The translations under genes and the position numbers were made by a program. This document shows, in pieces, positions 17,334 to 24,936 of a stretch of 64,000 bases of DNA. Source of the DNA: Micromonospora rubida (GTDB taxonomy: Bacteria; Actinomycetota; Actinomycetes; Mycobacteriales; Micromonosporaceae); the NCBI RefSeq assembly GCF_009908295.1, contig NZ_JAAALO010000010.1:62001-126000 (forward strand). The letters run 5' to 3'. Within the stretch, counting starts at the first letter, position 1, and each line of letters opens with the position of its first letter. The notes beneath the pieces were generated by a model. It saw nothing but the letters and a program-made list of their open reading frames with translations. It did not search any database and was not told where the DNA came from.

Positions 17334-17791
17334 CCGTACCCGCCATCCCTCGCGTCGCCTGTGGTGCTGCGACCGTATCCCGGGGGACGGGCGGCGGGGC
17401 CCGATGGTGGACGCGGTGTCACGATGTGGTGGCGTCCGGGCCGGCAGCGGCACGTGACCTGGTGGCGTCCGGGCCGGCGGTGGCCCCCCGGCGGGGCGGG
17501 TGCCGGTAAATCGGGTGCGGCGGGCGGGGCGGGCGACTACCGTCACGGACATGCGTAACTGACGCCCCTCTTTCGGAAGCCGACCCGCCGTTCTCGCCGC
17601 GGGTCCGGTGTTCCGGGCGTCCGCATTCCCACCGCCGCCGCCGCTTTGCGCGGCACCTGTTGTGGCCGGACGCCCGGGCGCTCCCCATCCCGTTCCCGTT
17701 CGCCCCGCCGTCGCCCGACGGCAGCGCCGCGCCGCGCAGTCGGCGTCAGCCGCTCGCCGTGCGGTCGGCACCAGCAGTAAGGAGGCCGGGT
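17334..17791. other. 458-base region without a recognised gene
   Basis: It separates gnd and the 114-residue gene, which diverge. It holds a 19-base direct repeat (17427-17445 and 17460-17478, TGGTGGCGTCCGGGCCGGC) and a leaderless-type promoter signature whose ATG opens only a three-codon frame (17551-17562). The rest is GC-rich with no ribosome-binding site before any frame. Confidence 0.5.
17538..17562 (+). promoter_or_regulatory. Leaderless-type start signature with a 3-codon ORF (M-R-N-stop)
   Basis: TACCGT (17538-17543), seven bases, then ATG CGT AAC TGA. The spacing is that of the leaderless promoters elsewhere in the window. It could be the promoter and first bases of the leader for the 17792 gene, with a minimal upstream ORF, or a chance match. 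Confidence 0.35.
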
Positions 17792-18136
17792 ATGCCCGCC
17801 AAGCCCAGTTCCCGCAAGCCCCGCAAGCCGTCCCCGGGTTCGTCGTCGAGTTCGTCCGCGGGTTCGTCCCCGGGATCGTCTCCTCCGGAGGTGACCGCGC
17901 CGGATCTCGGCGTCGCGGCTGGCGTCTCCCCGCAGCCGGGGACGGCGTCTCCGCTCCTCTCGCCCACGGGGGATTCGCTCCGCGTGTCGCCGCCGGCGGA
18001 GCCCTTGGACGTGTCGCCCATGGTGGAGACGCCGTCCCCGCCGAGGACCGGCCCGCCGGCCGGCGGAGCCAAGTACCCTGCCGGCCGCACCCAGCGCGCC
18101 GGCCAGACCCGCCGGTACGCCTTCCGCCGCAGCTGA
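17792..18136 (+). CDS. Small Ser/Pro-rich hypothetical protein
   Basis: A 114-residue protein. It has a basic, serine-rich start (PAKPSSRKPRKPSPG), an acidic-poor disordered middle, and a basic end (RTQRAGQTRRYAFRRS). AAGGAGG (17779-17785) six bases before the ATG at 17792 is one of the best ribosome-binding sites in the window and decides the start. No domain is recognised. Composition suggests a disordered, possibly nucleic-acid-binding protein; this is inference. A 114-codon frame also exists on the opposite strand but lacks a ribosome-binding site. Confidence 0.65.
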   Translation: MPAKPSSRKPRKPSPGSSSSSSAGSSPGSSPPEVTAPDLGVAAGVSPQPGTASPLLSPTGDSLRVSPPAEPLDVSPMVETPSPPRTGPPAGGAKYPAGRTQRAGQTRRYAFRRS

Positions 18137-18221
18137 TCCGCGCACCTCGGGGCTGGGCCCGGGCCGAGGTCGGCGCACGTCGGCTCACCTCGGCGCCGTC
18201 GGCTCGGTCGGGTCGACCTAC

Positions 18222-18310
18222 CCTTCGTCGGCCCCTATGGAGCTGCCCCGTTTGTGCTGTCAGTGGAGCGGGAGCACAGACGGGGCAGCTCCGTAGGAGC
18301 CGAAGGACAG
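18222..18310. repeat. Long inverted repeat (hairpin) between convergent genes
   Basis: The core arms 18239-18258 and 18273-18292 are 20 bases with one G-U type mismatch, around a 14-base loop. Similarity continues outward to about 38 bases per arm with a three-base gap. It lies between the 114-residue gene and ykoC, which converge, so it may act as a bidirectional terminator. The extent is greater than a simple terminator needs. Confidence 0.65.
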
Positions 18311-18354
18311 GTCCCTGAAGGGGTGCGGGACGCCATCGTCCGCCCGCCGGGCGG

Positions 18355-19155
18355 TCAGCCGATCAGTGGGCGGAAAGTGCCCAGCGCGACGCTGACCGCC
18401 AGCGCGGCCCCGGCCAGGGCCGCCGCCCCGGCGATCAGCAGGCCGTCGGCGGCCCGGAACCGCTGCCGCCGGGCGACGGTGCGCGGGGTGCCCGCGTCGA
18501 AACCGCGGGCGTCCATCGCCACCGCGAGCCGGGTGCCGCGCCGGATCGCCCCCACCAGCAGCGCGAACGCGGTCGAGACGAACAGCCGCATCCGGGCCAG
18601 GGGGTTCTGTCCGGCGTCGACCCCACGTGCCCGCCGCGCCATGCTGATCATCTGCCACTCCTGGCCCAGCAACGGCACCAGCCGGAACGCCGCCAGCGCG
18701 CCGATCGCGAACCGGGCTGGTGCCTTCGCGTTCTGGATCAGCGCGTCGGCCAGGTCGGTCGGGTCGGTGGTGGCGAAGACGATCACGCCGGGCAGGGCCA
18801 CGGCCAGCATGCGCAGCGCCAGCCCGAGCGCGGTCACCAGCACCCCGGTGGTGACCAGCACCGGCCCCGCGTCGACCAGCACCCGGCCGGAGCGGTCGGC
18901 GGCGAACAGGACCAGGGTGACCACGATGCCGACCGCGCTGAGCAGCACCGGCGCGGCCCGCCGGGCGAGCATCCGGTACCGGATGCCGAACAGCGGCAGC
19001 ACTGCCAGCTCGACGACGAGGGCGATCGCCGGGGCGACCGGGTCCAGGGTGGCGAGCAGGGTGAACGAGAAGACCAACGCCGCCACGACCTTCGCCACCG
19101 GGTTGCGCCGGGCCAGCGGGGCGCCCGGCGTCGCCACCGGTTCGATGCTGATCAT
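18355..19155 (-). CDS. ykoC: ECF transporter T component (YkoC-like)
   Basis: A 266-residue integral membrane protein with about six hydrophobic segments. It carries the two Ala-Arg-Gly coupling motifs of EcfT proteins (MARRARGVD and AMDARGFD), which contact the ATPases. It links the substrate-binding S component to ATP hydrolysis. It overlaps the ATPase gene by four bases (ATGA), and the operon starts with ykoE under a TPP riboswitch, so thiamine or its pyrimidine precursor is the likely cargo. Confidence 0.9.
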   Translation of the reverse strand: MISIEPVATPGAPLARRNPVAKVVAALVFSFTLLATLDPVAPAIALVVELAVLPLFGIRYRMLARRAAPVLLSAVGIVVTLVLFAADRSGRVLVDAGPVLVTTGVLVTALGLALRMLAVALPGVIVFATTDPTDLADALIQNAKAPARFAIGALAAFRLVPLLGQEWQMISMARRARGVDAGQNPLARMRLFVSTAFALLVGAIRRGTRLAVAMDARGFDAGTPRTVARRQRFRAADGLLIAGAAALAGAALAVSVALGTFRPLIG

Positions 19156-20615
19156 GCGGCCTCCACCCCCTCGCCGGACGCGCCGGTCCCGTCGTCGGAC
19201 GGCTCGCGGGTCACGGTGATCCGCCGGTCGGCCAGGGCCGCGACGAAGTCCGGGTCGTGGGTGACGGTGACCACGCCGTGCCCGGCGTCGCGCAGCTCGG
19301 CGAAGAGGTCGACCAGTTCCAGCCAGGTCCGTCGGTCTTGGCCGAAGGTGGGCTCGTCGCAGACCAGCAGCCGGGGCGCGGTGGCCAGGGCGGTCGCCAC
19401 GCTCAGCCGCCGAGCCTCCCCACCCGAGAGGGTGTACGGGTTCGCGCGGGCCAGCGCCGTCAGGCGCAGTCGATCCAGCAGACCGTCCACGGTGGCTCGG
19501 ACGGCGGTCTCGGGCTGACCGATACGTCGCGGGCCGAGGGCCAACTCGTCGAAGACCGTTCCGGTGACGAACTGGTGCTCCGGGTCCTGGAAGACCGACC
19601 CGATCCGGCTCGCCAGGGCGGGGGCCCGCCAGCGGTACGGGGGAGTCCGGGCATGCCGGCCGGCGAGCTCCCCGGTCGCCGCCACCCGGCCGGTCCCCGG
19701 TCGGAGCAGGCCGCCCAGCAGCAGTGCCAGGGTGGACTTGCCGGCACCGTTGGGGCCGAGCACGGCCAGCGCCTCGCCGGCGCGTACCGCGAGGTCGATC
19801 GGGGCGAGGCGGGGCGGCAGGGCGACCCGGTCGGCGCTGATCAGCAGGTCTCCCGGAGCCGCGCCGGCGTGCCGGGGCGGCACGGTCCGGCCGGGCACCC
19901 AGACTCCCTCGGCGGCGAGGGCGTCGCCGTGGGCGGCGAAGACCGCCTCCGGCGGCCCGTCGGCGCGTACGCCGCCACCGGGCTCCAGCACCACCACCCG
20001 GTCGACCAGCGGTAACGCCTCGGCGACCCGGTGCTCGACCAGGATCAGCGTGGTGTCGCCGTCCATCGCGTCGGCCACCGCGCGGCGAACCAGCGCCGCC
20101 CCGGCCGGGTCGAGGTTCGCGGTCGGCTCGTCGAGCAGCAGCAGACCCGGCCGCAGGGCGAGCGTCCCGGCCAGGGCGAGCCGTTGCTGCTCCCCGCCGG
20201 AGAGGGCGGCGGTCGGCCGGTCCCGGTGGTACGGGAAGCCGACCCGGCGCAGCGCCTCGTCCACCCGGGGCCAGATCTCGTCGGCCGGTACGCCCCGGTT
20301 CTCCAGCCCGAACGCCACATCGTCGCCGCAGCGGGCCATGACGAGCTGGGTCTCCGGGTCCTGGAAGACGATGCCGACCCGCTCCCGATCCGCGCGCGGG
20401 TCGACCCCGTCGACCTCGACGGCGCCCTCCTGCTCACCCGAGTCCTCGGGCAGGAGCCCGGCCAGCGCGGCCAGCAGCGTGCTCTTGCCCGCCCCCGACG
20501 GCCCGAGCAGCAGCACCCGCTCGCCGCGCTCGACGCGCAGGTCCACCCCCCGCACCGCCCAGCCCCGCCGCCCGGCATGCCGCCACCCGAACCCCCGCAC
20601 CCGAACCCCGCCCAC
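19152..20615 (-). CDS. ykoD: ECF transporter ATPase, two fused ABC domains (YkoD-like)
   Basis: A 487-residue protein holding two ABC ATPase domains in tandem. Domain 1 has Walker A GPSGAGKST, signature LSGGEQQRLALAG and Walker B LLLLDEPTANLD. Domain 2 has Walker A GPNGAGKST, signature LSGGEARRLSVA and LLVCDEPTFGQD. This fused form is usual for the YkoEDC thiamine system. The GTG at 20615 is chosen because AAGGGG (20622-20627) lies six bases upstream; the TTG at 20621 would touch that site. It is cotranslated with ykoC. Confidence 0.92.
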   Translation of the reverse strand: MGGVRVRGFGWRHAGRRGWAVRGVDLRVERGERVLLLGPSGAGKSTLLAALAGLLPEDSGEQEGAVEVDGVDPRADRERVGIVFQDPETQLVMARCGDDVAFGLENRGVPADEIWPRVDEALRRVGFPYHRDRPTAALSGGEQQRLALAGTLALRPGLLLLDEPTANLDPAGAALVRRAVADAMDGDTTLILVEHRVAEALPLVDRVVVLEPGGGVRADGPPEAVFAAHGDALAAEGVWVPGRTVPPRHAGAAPGDLLISADRVALPPRLAPIDLAVRAGEALAVLGPNGAGKSTLALLLGGLLRPGTGRVAATGELAGRHARTPPYRWRAPALASRIGSVFQDPEHQFVTGTVFDELALGPRRIGQPETAVRATVDGLLDRLRLTALARANPYTLSGGEARRLSVATALATAPRLLVCDEPTFGQDRRTWLELVDLFAELRDAGHGVVTVTHDPDFVAALADRRITVTREPSDDGTGASGEGVEAA

Positions 20616-20654
20616 ACCCAACCCCTTAACACCGCCCTCAACCCACCCCAGCCT

Positions 20655-20716
20655 GGGTGATCAAGAGGTTTGCGTCTGGAGAACGGGTTCGGCTGACGCA
20701 AACCTCTTGATCAACC
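20655..20716. repeat. Dispersed long hairpin repeat, copy A
   Basis: Arms of 22 bases (20655-20676 and 20695-20716, one mismatch) share the sequence TGATCAAGAGGTTTGCGTC with copy B at 36351-36422. The loop is 18 bases in both copies but of different sequence. This copy starts three bases after the ykoE stop codon, inside the ykoEDC operon, so it could attenuate or process that transcript. It is clearly AT-richer than its surroundings. Confidence 0.85.
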
Positions 20717-20719
20717 TGA

Positions 20720-21313
20720 TCAGACGGGGGCGCGGTAGTCGCGGGCGACGGAGAAGCGGTCCAGGACGCCCGTGCCGGCCAGGGCGCGGGTGAGGGCCCA
20801 GCCGCCGGCGCCGCAAAGGACCGTGGCGCTGACGATGGTGAACAGGGCGTACGGGATGCGGTAGCTGGTCAGGTCGTACTCGGCGTTCCAGACGAGGAAG
20901 TCGAACAGGGCGGCGCTGAGGCCGGTGAGCGCTCCGGCGAGCAGCGCGGTCGGCAGTCGGAACGAGCGGTACCGGAACGCGGCGAAGGCCAGCTCGGCGC
21001 CGATGCCCTGGACGATGCCCTGCGGGATCACCGTGCCGGCCCACTGGCTGCCCAGCAGGGCGGACAGGACGGCGGCGACGGTCTCGCAGTACAGGGCCGC
21101 GCCCGGCTTGCGGATCACCAGGCCGCCGACCACGGCCGGCATCAGCCAGACCCCGCAGAGCAGGGTCTGCGCGGGCGGGAAGAACGCGAACGCCCCCTCG
21201 GTGGCGCTCCAGACCAGGCCCCAGGCCCAGAAGATGACGCCGAAGGCGACCGCGATCACCGAGGCGACCACGATGTCGATCGTGCGCCAGCGGTGGCTGT
21301 CGGTGTGGTTCAT
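20720..21313 (-). CDS. ykoE: ECF transporter S component, YkoE family (thiamine/HMP)
   Basis: A 197-residue membrane protein with five to six hydrophobic helices, of the YkoE type (WRTIDIVVASVIAVAFGVIFW, AVVGGLVIRKPGAAL, QGIGAELAFAAF). It binds thiamine or its hydroxymethylpyrimidine moiety and gives the ECF complex its specificity. The ATG at 21313 has AGGAG seven bases upstream. A TPP riboswitch precedes the gene, so uptake should be switched off when thiamine diphosphate is plentiful. The ATPase and T genes follow. Confidence 0.92.
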   Translation of the reverse strand: MNHTDSHRWRTIDIVVASVIAVAFGVIFWAWGLVWSATEGAFAFFPPAQTLLCGVWLMPAVVGGLVIRKPGAALYCETVAAVLSALLGSQWAGTVIPQGIVQGIGAELAFAAFRYRSFRLPTALLAGALTGLSAALFDFLVWNAEYDLTSYRIPYALFTIVSATVLCGAGGWALTRALAGTGVLDRFSVARDYRAPV

Positions 21314-21399
21314 GTGATGGCTCCTAGTTCGTGAGTGAACCAGGAGAAGACGCACGCCGCGCCCGGATAAACCGGACGGCGACGCGGCTGGAGGTCGAC

Positions 21400-21486
<87 letters not shown>

Positions 21487-21537
21487 GATATGAAGTTGTC
21501 TCGGCGACGCTAACACCTCGGAAGATCGCCGGGCAAC

Positions 21538-21750
21538 GTGATCCCACCGCAGCTCACCCTCGATGCGGAAACCGTCATCTCGCCGTACTCCATCGACCCG
21601 GCCCGTCGTGCGCGATGGTGTCGCGCCGCCGAACAGCAGCCGTCCGACCACCCGCCGCTGCCGCCGGGCGACCCGGATGTGCTGGCCTGCTGCGCCGCCC
21701 ACGGACGACCGGTCACGCTGGGCCTGACCCGCGACGTGCCCGCTGGGTAG
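21538..21750 (+). CDS. Doubtful small ORF, 70 residues
   Basis: An open frame from GTG to a TAG ten bases before the hydrolase gene. Third-position GC (about 83%) is high but below that of neighbouring genes, and no ribosome-binding site precedes it. The predicted protein contains WCRAAE and LACCAAHG with three cysteines, with no recognised family. Its stop codon is part of the hydrolase -10. It may be non-coding. Confidence 0.25.
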   Translation: MIPPQLTLDAETVISPYSIDPARRARWCRAAEQQPSDHPPLPPGDPDVLACCAAHGRPVTLGLTRDVPAG

Positions 21751-21753
21751 GCT
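21748..21753 (+). promoter_or_regulatory. -10 element, leaderless promoter of the hydrolase gene
   Basis: TAGGCT, seven bases, then the ATG at 21761. No Shine-Dalgarno sequence is seen. Confidence 0.5.
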
Positions 21754-21760
21754 GCCGATC

Positions 21761-22591
21761 ATGCAGATGGAGGCGCAAGGGCTGACGTTCGAGACCCGCG
21801 CCGGCGGGCCGGCCGACGGCGAACCGGTGCTGCTGCTGCACGGCTTCCCGCAGCACGGGGGCGAGTGGGACGAGGTGACGCCGGCGCTGCACGCCGCCGG
21901 GCTGCGCACGTACGCGCCGGACCAGCGGGGTTACTCGCCGCTCGCCCGGCCCGGGGCGGTCGAGGCGTACCGGCTCCCCGAGCTGGTCGCCGACGCGGCG
22001 GCCCTGCTCGACGCGCTGGGCGTCGAGGCGGCGCACGTGGTGGGGCACGACTGGGGCGCGATCGTGGCCTGGGGGCTCGCCGCGAGCCGCCCCGACCGGG
22101 TGCGCACCCTCACCGCCGTGTCCGTCCCGCACCCCGCCGCGATGGCGCACGCGCTGGCCACGGACACCGAGCAGAAGGCCCGCTCGTCGTACATCGCCCT
22201 GTTCCGCAAGCCCGGCAAGGCGGAGAAGGTGCTGCTGGCGTTTCGGGCCGCCGCCCTGCGCAAGCTGCTCGGCGGGGTCGGCGACGCCGCCCGGGTGGCC
22301 CGGTACGCCGAGCCGATGCGCGAGGCGGGCGCGCTGACCGCCGCGCTGAACTGGTACCGGGCGATGTCGCGGGCCGACCTCGCGGCGGTCGGGCCGGTGT
22401 CGGTGCCGACCACGTTCGTGTGGAGCAACAGGGACATCGCGATCGGCCGCACCGCCGCCGAGGCGTGCGCCGCCCACGTCACCGGGGACTACCGCCTCGT
22501 AGAGCTGCCCGGCGTCTCGCACTGGATCCCCGACGAGGCGCCCGGCCCGCTCGCCGAGGCGATCCTGGCCCGCACGGGCCCCGCCCGATGA
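21761..22591 (+). CDS. Alpha/beta hydrolase, epoxide-hydrolase-like
   Basis: A 276-residue alpha/beta-hydrolase. HGFPQ near residue 27 supplies the oxyanion hole. The nucleophile elbow is GHDWGA, so the nucleophile is Asp, as in soluble epoxide hydrolases and haloalkane dehalogenases rather than esterases. The catalytic His lies in GVSHWIPDEAP near the end. The substrate cannot be assigned. The AAC(3)-like gene starts 49 bases downstream. Confidence 0.87.
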   Translation: MQMEAQGLTFETRAGGPADGEPVLLLHGFPQHGGEWDEVTPALHAAGLRTYAPDQRGYSPLARPGAVEAYRLPELVADAAALLDALGVEAAHVVGHDWGAIVAWGLAASRPDRVRTLTAVSVPHPAAMAHALATDTEQKARSSYIALFRKPGKAEKVLLAFRAAALRKLLGGVGDAARVARYAEPMREAGALTAALNWYRAMSRADLAAVGPVSVPTTFVWSNRDIAIGRTAAEACAAHVTGDYRLVELPGVSHWIPDEAPGPLAEAILARTGPAR

Positions 22592-22640
22592 CCCCGCCCC
22601 GGGTCCGCCGTCCGTCCCGGGTGCGGCGGGCAGCGGCGTC

Positions 22641-23441
22641 GTGACGGCCCGGCCGCACACCCGCGCGTCGCTCGCCACGCAGCTCCACGACCTGGGGGTA
22701 CGCCCCGGCGGCATCGTGCTGGTGCACGGTGGCCTGCGGGCGCTCGGGTTCGTCTGCGGCGGCCCGCAGGCGGTGGCCCTCGCCCTGCGCGACGTGCTCG
22801 GCCCCGAGGGCACGCTGGTGGTGCCGACCCACACGCCGGAGAACAGCGACCCGGCAGGGTGGAGCAACCCGCCGGTGCCGGCGGACTGGTGGCCGGTGAT
22901 CCGCGCGGAGACTCCCGGCTTCGATCCGGCGGTCACCGCGAGCCGGTTCATGGGGGCGCTGGCCGAGACCGTCCGGTGCTGGCCGGGGGCCCGGCGCAGC
23001 GACCACCCGCACGTCTCGTTCGCCGCGCTCGGGCCCGCCGCCGAGGACATCGTGGCCGGGCACCCGCTGGACGACATGCTCGGCCCCAATTCGCCGCTGG
23101 GCCGGCTGTACGACCTGGACGCCGACGTGCTGCTGCTCGGCGTCGACCATGGCTGCAACACGTCGCTGCACCTGGCGGAGTACCGGCAGGCCACTCCGCC
23201 GAGGGAGCGGGTGGGCGCGGCGGTGCGCACCCGCGACGGCGGCCAGGACTGGGTGTGGTGGGAGGACGTGGCGGTCGACTCGGCAGACTTCCCCCGGCTC
23301 GGGGCGGACCTGGAGGCGACCGGCGCGGTCCGGGTCGGCCCGGTCGGCGACGGGACGGGCAGGTCGATGCGCCAGCGGGCGGTGGTCGACTTCGCGGTGG
23401 ACTGGCTGGCCCGCAACCGACGGACGGGGAAGAAAACATGA
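22641..23441 (+). CDS. Aminoglycoside N(3)-acetyltransferase family protein
   Basis: A 266-residue protein of the AAC(3) (antibiotic_NAT) family: GGIVLVHGGLRALGFVCGG at the start, THTPENSDPAGWSNPPVP, ARRSDHPHVSFAALGP, and NTSLHLAEY near the end. Members acetylate the 3-amino group of 2-deoxystreptamine aminoglycosides with acetyl-CoA, but many chromosomal homologues have other substrates (for example YokD), so resistance is not shown. The GTG start is at 22641. Its stop overlaps the ATG of the SIS gene, so the two are coupled. Confidence 0.85.
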   Translation: MTARPHTRASLATQLHDLGVRPGGIVLVHGGLRALGFVCGGPQAVALALRDVLGPEGTLVVPTHTPENSDPAGWSNPPVPADWWPVIRAETPGFDPAVTASRFMGALAETVRCWPGARRSDHPHVSFAALGPAAEDIVAGHPLDDMLGPNSPLGRLYDLDADVLLLGVDHGCNTSLHLAEYRQATPPRERVGAAVRTRDGGQDWVWWEDVAVDSADFPRLGADLEATGAVRVGPVGDGTGRSMRQRAVVDFAVDWLARNRRTGKKT

Positions 23442-24187
23442 CGGTGAGCGCCGAGGACTACCTCGCGGTGGTGACGGAGACGATCGGCCGGGTGTCGGCC
23501 AGCCAACGGGAGGCGGTGGGTCGGGCGGCCGACCTGGTCGCCGATGCGTTGCGCGCCGACGGGGTGGTCCACGCGTTCGGCACCGGGCACTCCGAGGCCC
23601 TCGCCATGGAGATCGCCGGCCGGGCCGGTGGCCTGGTGCCGACCAACCGGATCGCGCTGCGCGACCTCGTACTGCACGGTGGGGCCCCGGCCGATGTCCT
23701 GGGCCCGCTGCTGGAGCGCGACCCGGCGGTGGCCCACCGCCTCTACGAGCTGGCCCCGGTCCGCCCGTCGGACGTCTTCGTGGTCGCCTCCAACTCCGGC
23801 GTCAACGGGGCCATCGTGGAGTTCGCCGCACTGGTGAAGGAGCACGGCCACGGCCTCGTCGCGATCACCTCGGCGCAGCACTCGGCACGGATGACGTCCC
23901 GCCACCCGTCGGGCCGGAAACTGGCCGACTTCGCCGACGTGGTGCTGGACAACGGGGCCCCGTACGGCGATGCGACCCTGCCGCTGCCCGGCGGTGGCGC
24001 GGTCGGCGCGGTCTCCTCCATCACCGCCGCCCTGCTGGCGCAGCAGCTCACGGTCGAGGTGGTGGCCCGGCTGCTCGCGGCGGGGGAGCGGCCCCCGGTC
24101 TACCTGTCGGCCAACATTGCCGGCGGCGACGAGCACAACAACGGCCTGGAGGCCCGGTACGCCGGTCGCATCCGCCGGGGGTCCTGA
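23438..24187 (+). CDS. SIS-domain protein (putative sugar-phosphate isomerase)
   Basis: A 249-residue single SIS domain. HAFGTGHSEALAMEIAGRAGG matches the sugar-phosphate binding loop. VVASNSGVNGAIVEFA is the second phosphate loop, and LADFADVVLDNGAPYGDA follows. It belongs to the group annotated 'sugar isomerase domain-containing', close to MurNAc-6-phosphate etherase and phosphoheptose isomerase; the reaction is unknown. It overlaps the AAC(3)-like gene by four bases, which hints that an amino sugar may be the shared theme; this is inference. Confidence 0.83.
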   Translation: MTVSAEDYLAVVTETIGRVSASQREAVGRAADLVADALRADGVVHAFGTGHSEALAMEIAGRAGGLVPTNRIALRDLVLHGGAPADVLGPLLERDPAVAHRLYELAPVRPSDVFVVASNSGVNGAIVEFAALVKEHGHGLVAITSAQHSARMTSRHPSGRKLADFADVVLDNGAPYGDATLPLPGGGAVGAVSSITAALLAQQLTVEVVARLLAAGERPPVYLSANIAGGDEHNNGLEARYAGRIRRGS

Positions 24188-24250
24188 CCGCACCGGGCGG
24201 GTACGGTCGTGAGTCGGTTTCGCCATCCGCCGGACGGGGCAAAGGCGGTA

Positions 24251-24278
24251 CTGCCGGCGGGGTGGATCCCGCCGGCAG
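24251..24278 (+). terminator. Hairpin after the SIS gene
   Basis: Perfect 11-base arms (CTGCCGGCGGG and complement) with a six-base loop, 63 bases after the SIS stop and just before the DUF6328-like gene. No U-tract. Confidence 0.55.
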
Positions 24279-24301
24279 GAACGTTTCCCCGGAGGTAGCG
24301 C

Positions 24302-24805
24302 GTGTCGAAGGAAACTGAGAAGCAACGCTGGCAGCGCAACTTCGCCGACCTGCTCCAGGAGTTGCGGGTCGCGCAGACGGGCGTGCAGATCCTGTTCGCG
24401 TTCCTGCTGACCCTGCCGTTCAGCAACGGCTTCGCGCAGACCAGCGAGTTCCAGAGAGACGTCTACATCGTCGCGTTGCTGTCGGCGGCCGGCGCCACCG
24501 CCATGATCATCTCTCCGGTCGCCTTCCACCGGGCGCTGTTCCGGCAGGGGCGCAAGCCGGAGCTGGTCCGGTTCGCCCACCGGATGGCCAGCGGCGGGCT
24601 CGCCTTCATGCTCGTCTCGATGGTCAGCGCGGTCCTGCTGGTCGCCGACTTCGTGCTGGACCGGGGCATCGCCTTCGTGCTCACCGGGATCACGGCGGCC
24701 TGGTTCCTGGCCTTCTGGGTGGTCCTGCCGTTCGCCCGCCGCAGCTGGGGCGACGACGACATCGACGACGACGATGACGATCCGCAGGTGCTCACCGCCG
24801 GCTGA
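24302..24805 (+). CDS. DUF6328-like four-helix membrane protein
   Basis: A 167-residue membrane protein. A charged start (SKETEKQRWQRNFADLLQELR) is followed by four hydrophobic segments and an acidic tail with a run of aspartates (DDDIDDDDDD). The pattern VAQTGVQILFAFLLTLPF and SPVAFHRALFR matches a family that I recall as DUF6328. No function is known. GGAGGT at 24291-24296 lies five bases before the GTG start. A true rho-independent terminator follows. Confidence 0.82.
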   Translation: MSKETEKQRWQRNFADLLQELRVAQTGVQILFAFLLTLPFSNGFAQTSEFQRDVYIVALLSAAGATAMIISPVAFHRALFRQGRKPELVRFAHRMASGGLAFMLVSMVSAVLLVADFVLDRGIAFVLTGITAAWFLAFWVVLPFARRSWGDDDIDDDDDDPQVLTAG

Positions 24806-24848
24806 TCCCGCCGACCAGCGTGGACGCTGGGGAAAATCCGAGGTGCAC

Positions 24849-24891
24849 GCAACGCTACCCCTGGGTAACAGCCGGGGGTAGCGTTGCTTTT
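24849..24891 (+). terminator. Rho-independent terminator with U-tract
   Basis: Thirteen-base perfect stem (GCAACGCTACCCC and complement), 13-base loop, then TTTT. It is the only hairpin in the window with a clear T-run. It ends the DUF6328-like transcript, 46 bases before the acyl-CoA dehydrogenase start. Confidence 0.85.
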
Positions 24892-24936
24892 GTCGAGCAC
24901 GTTGACGCATCCGGGCCGAGGTTCGAGGGAGCCGCC

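Noticed and set aside
17746..18090. A 114-codon minus-strand frame opposite the small Ser/Pro-rich gene
   Set aside because: No ribosome-binding site; the plus-strand gene has AAGGAGG at the right distance.
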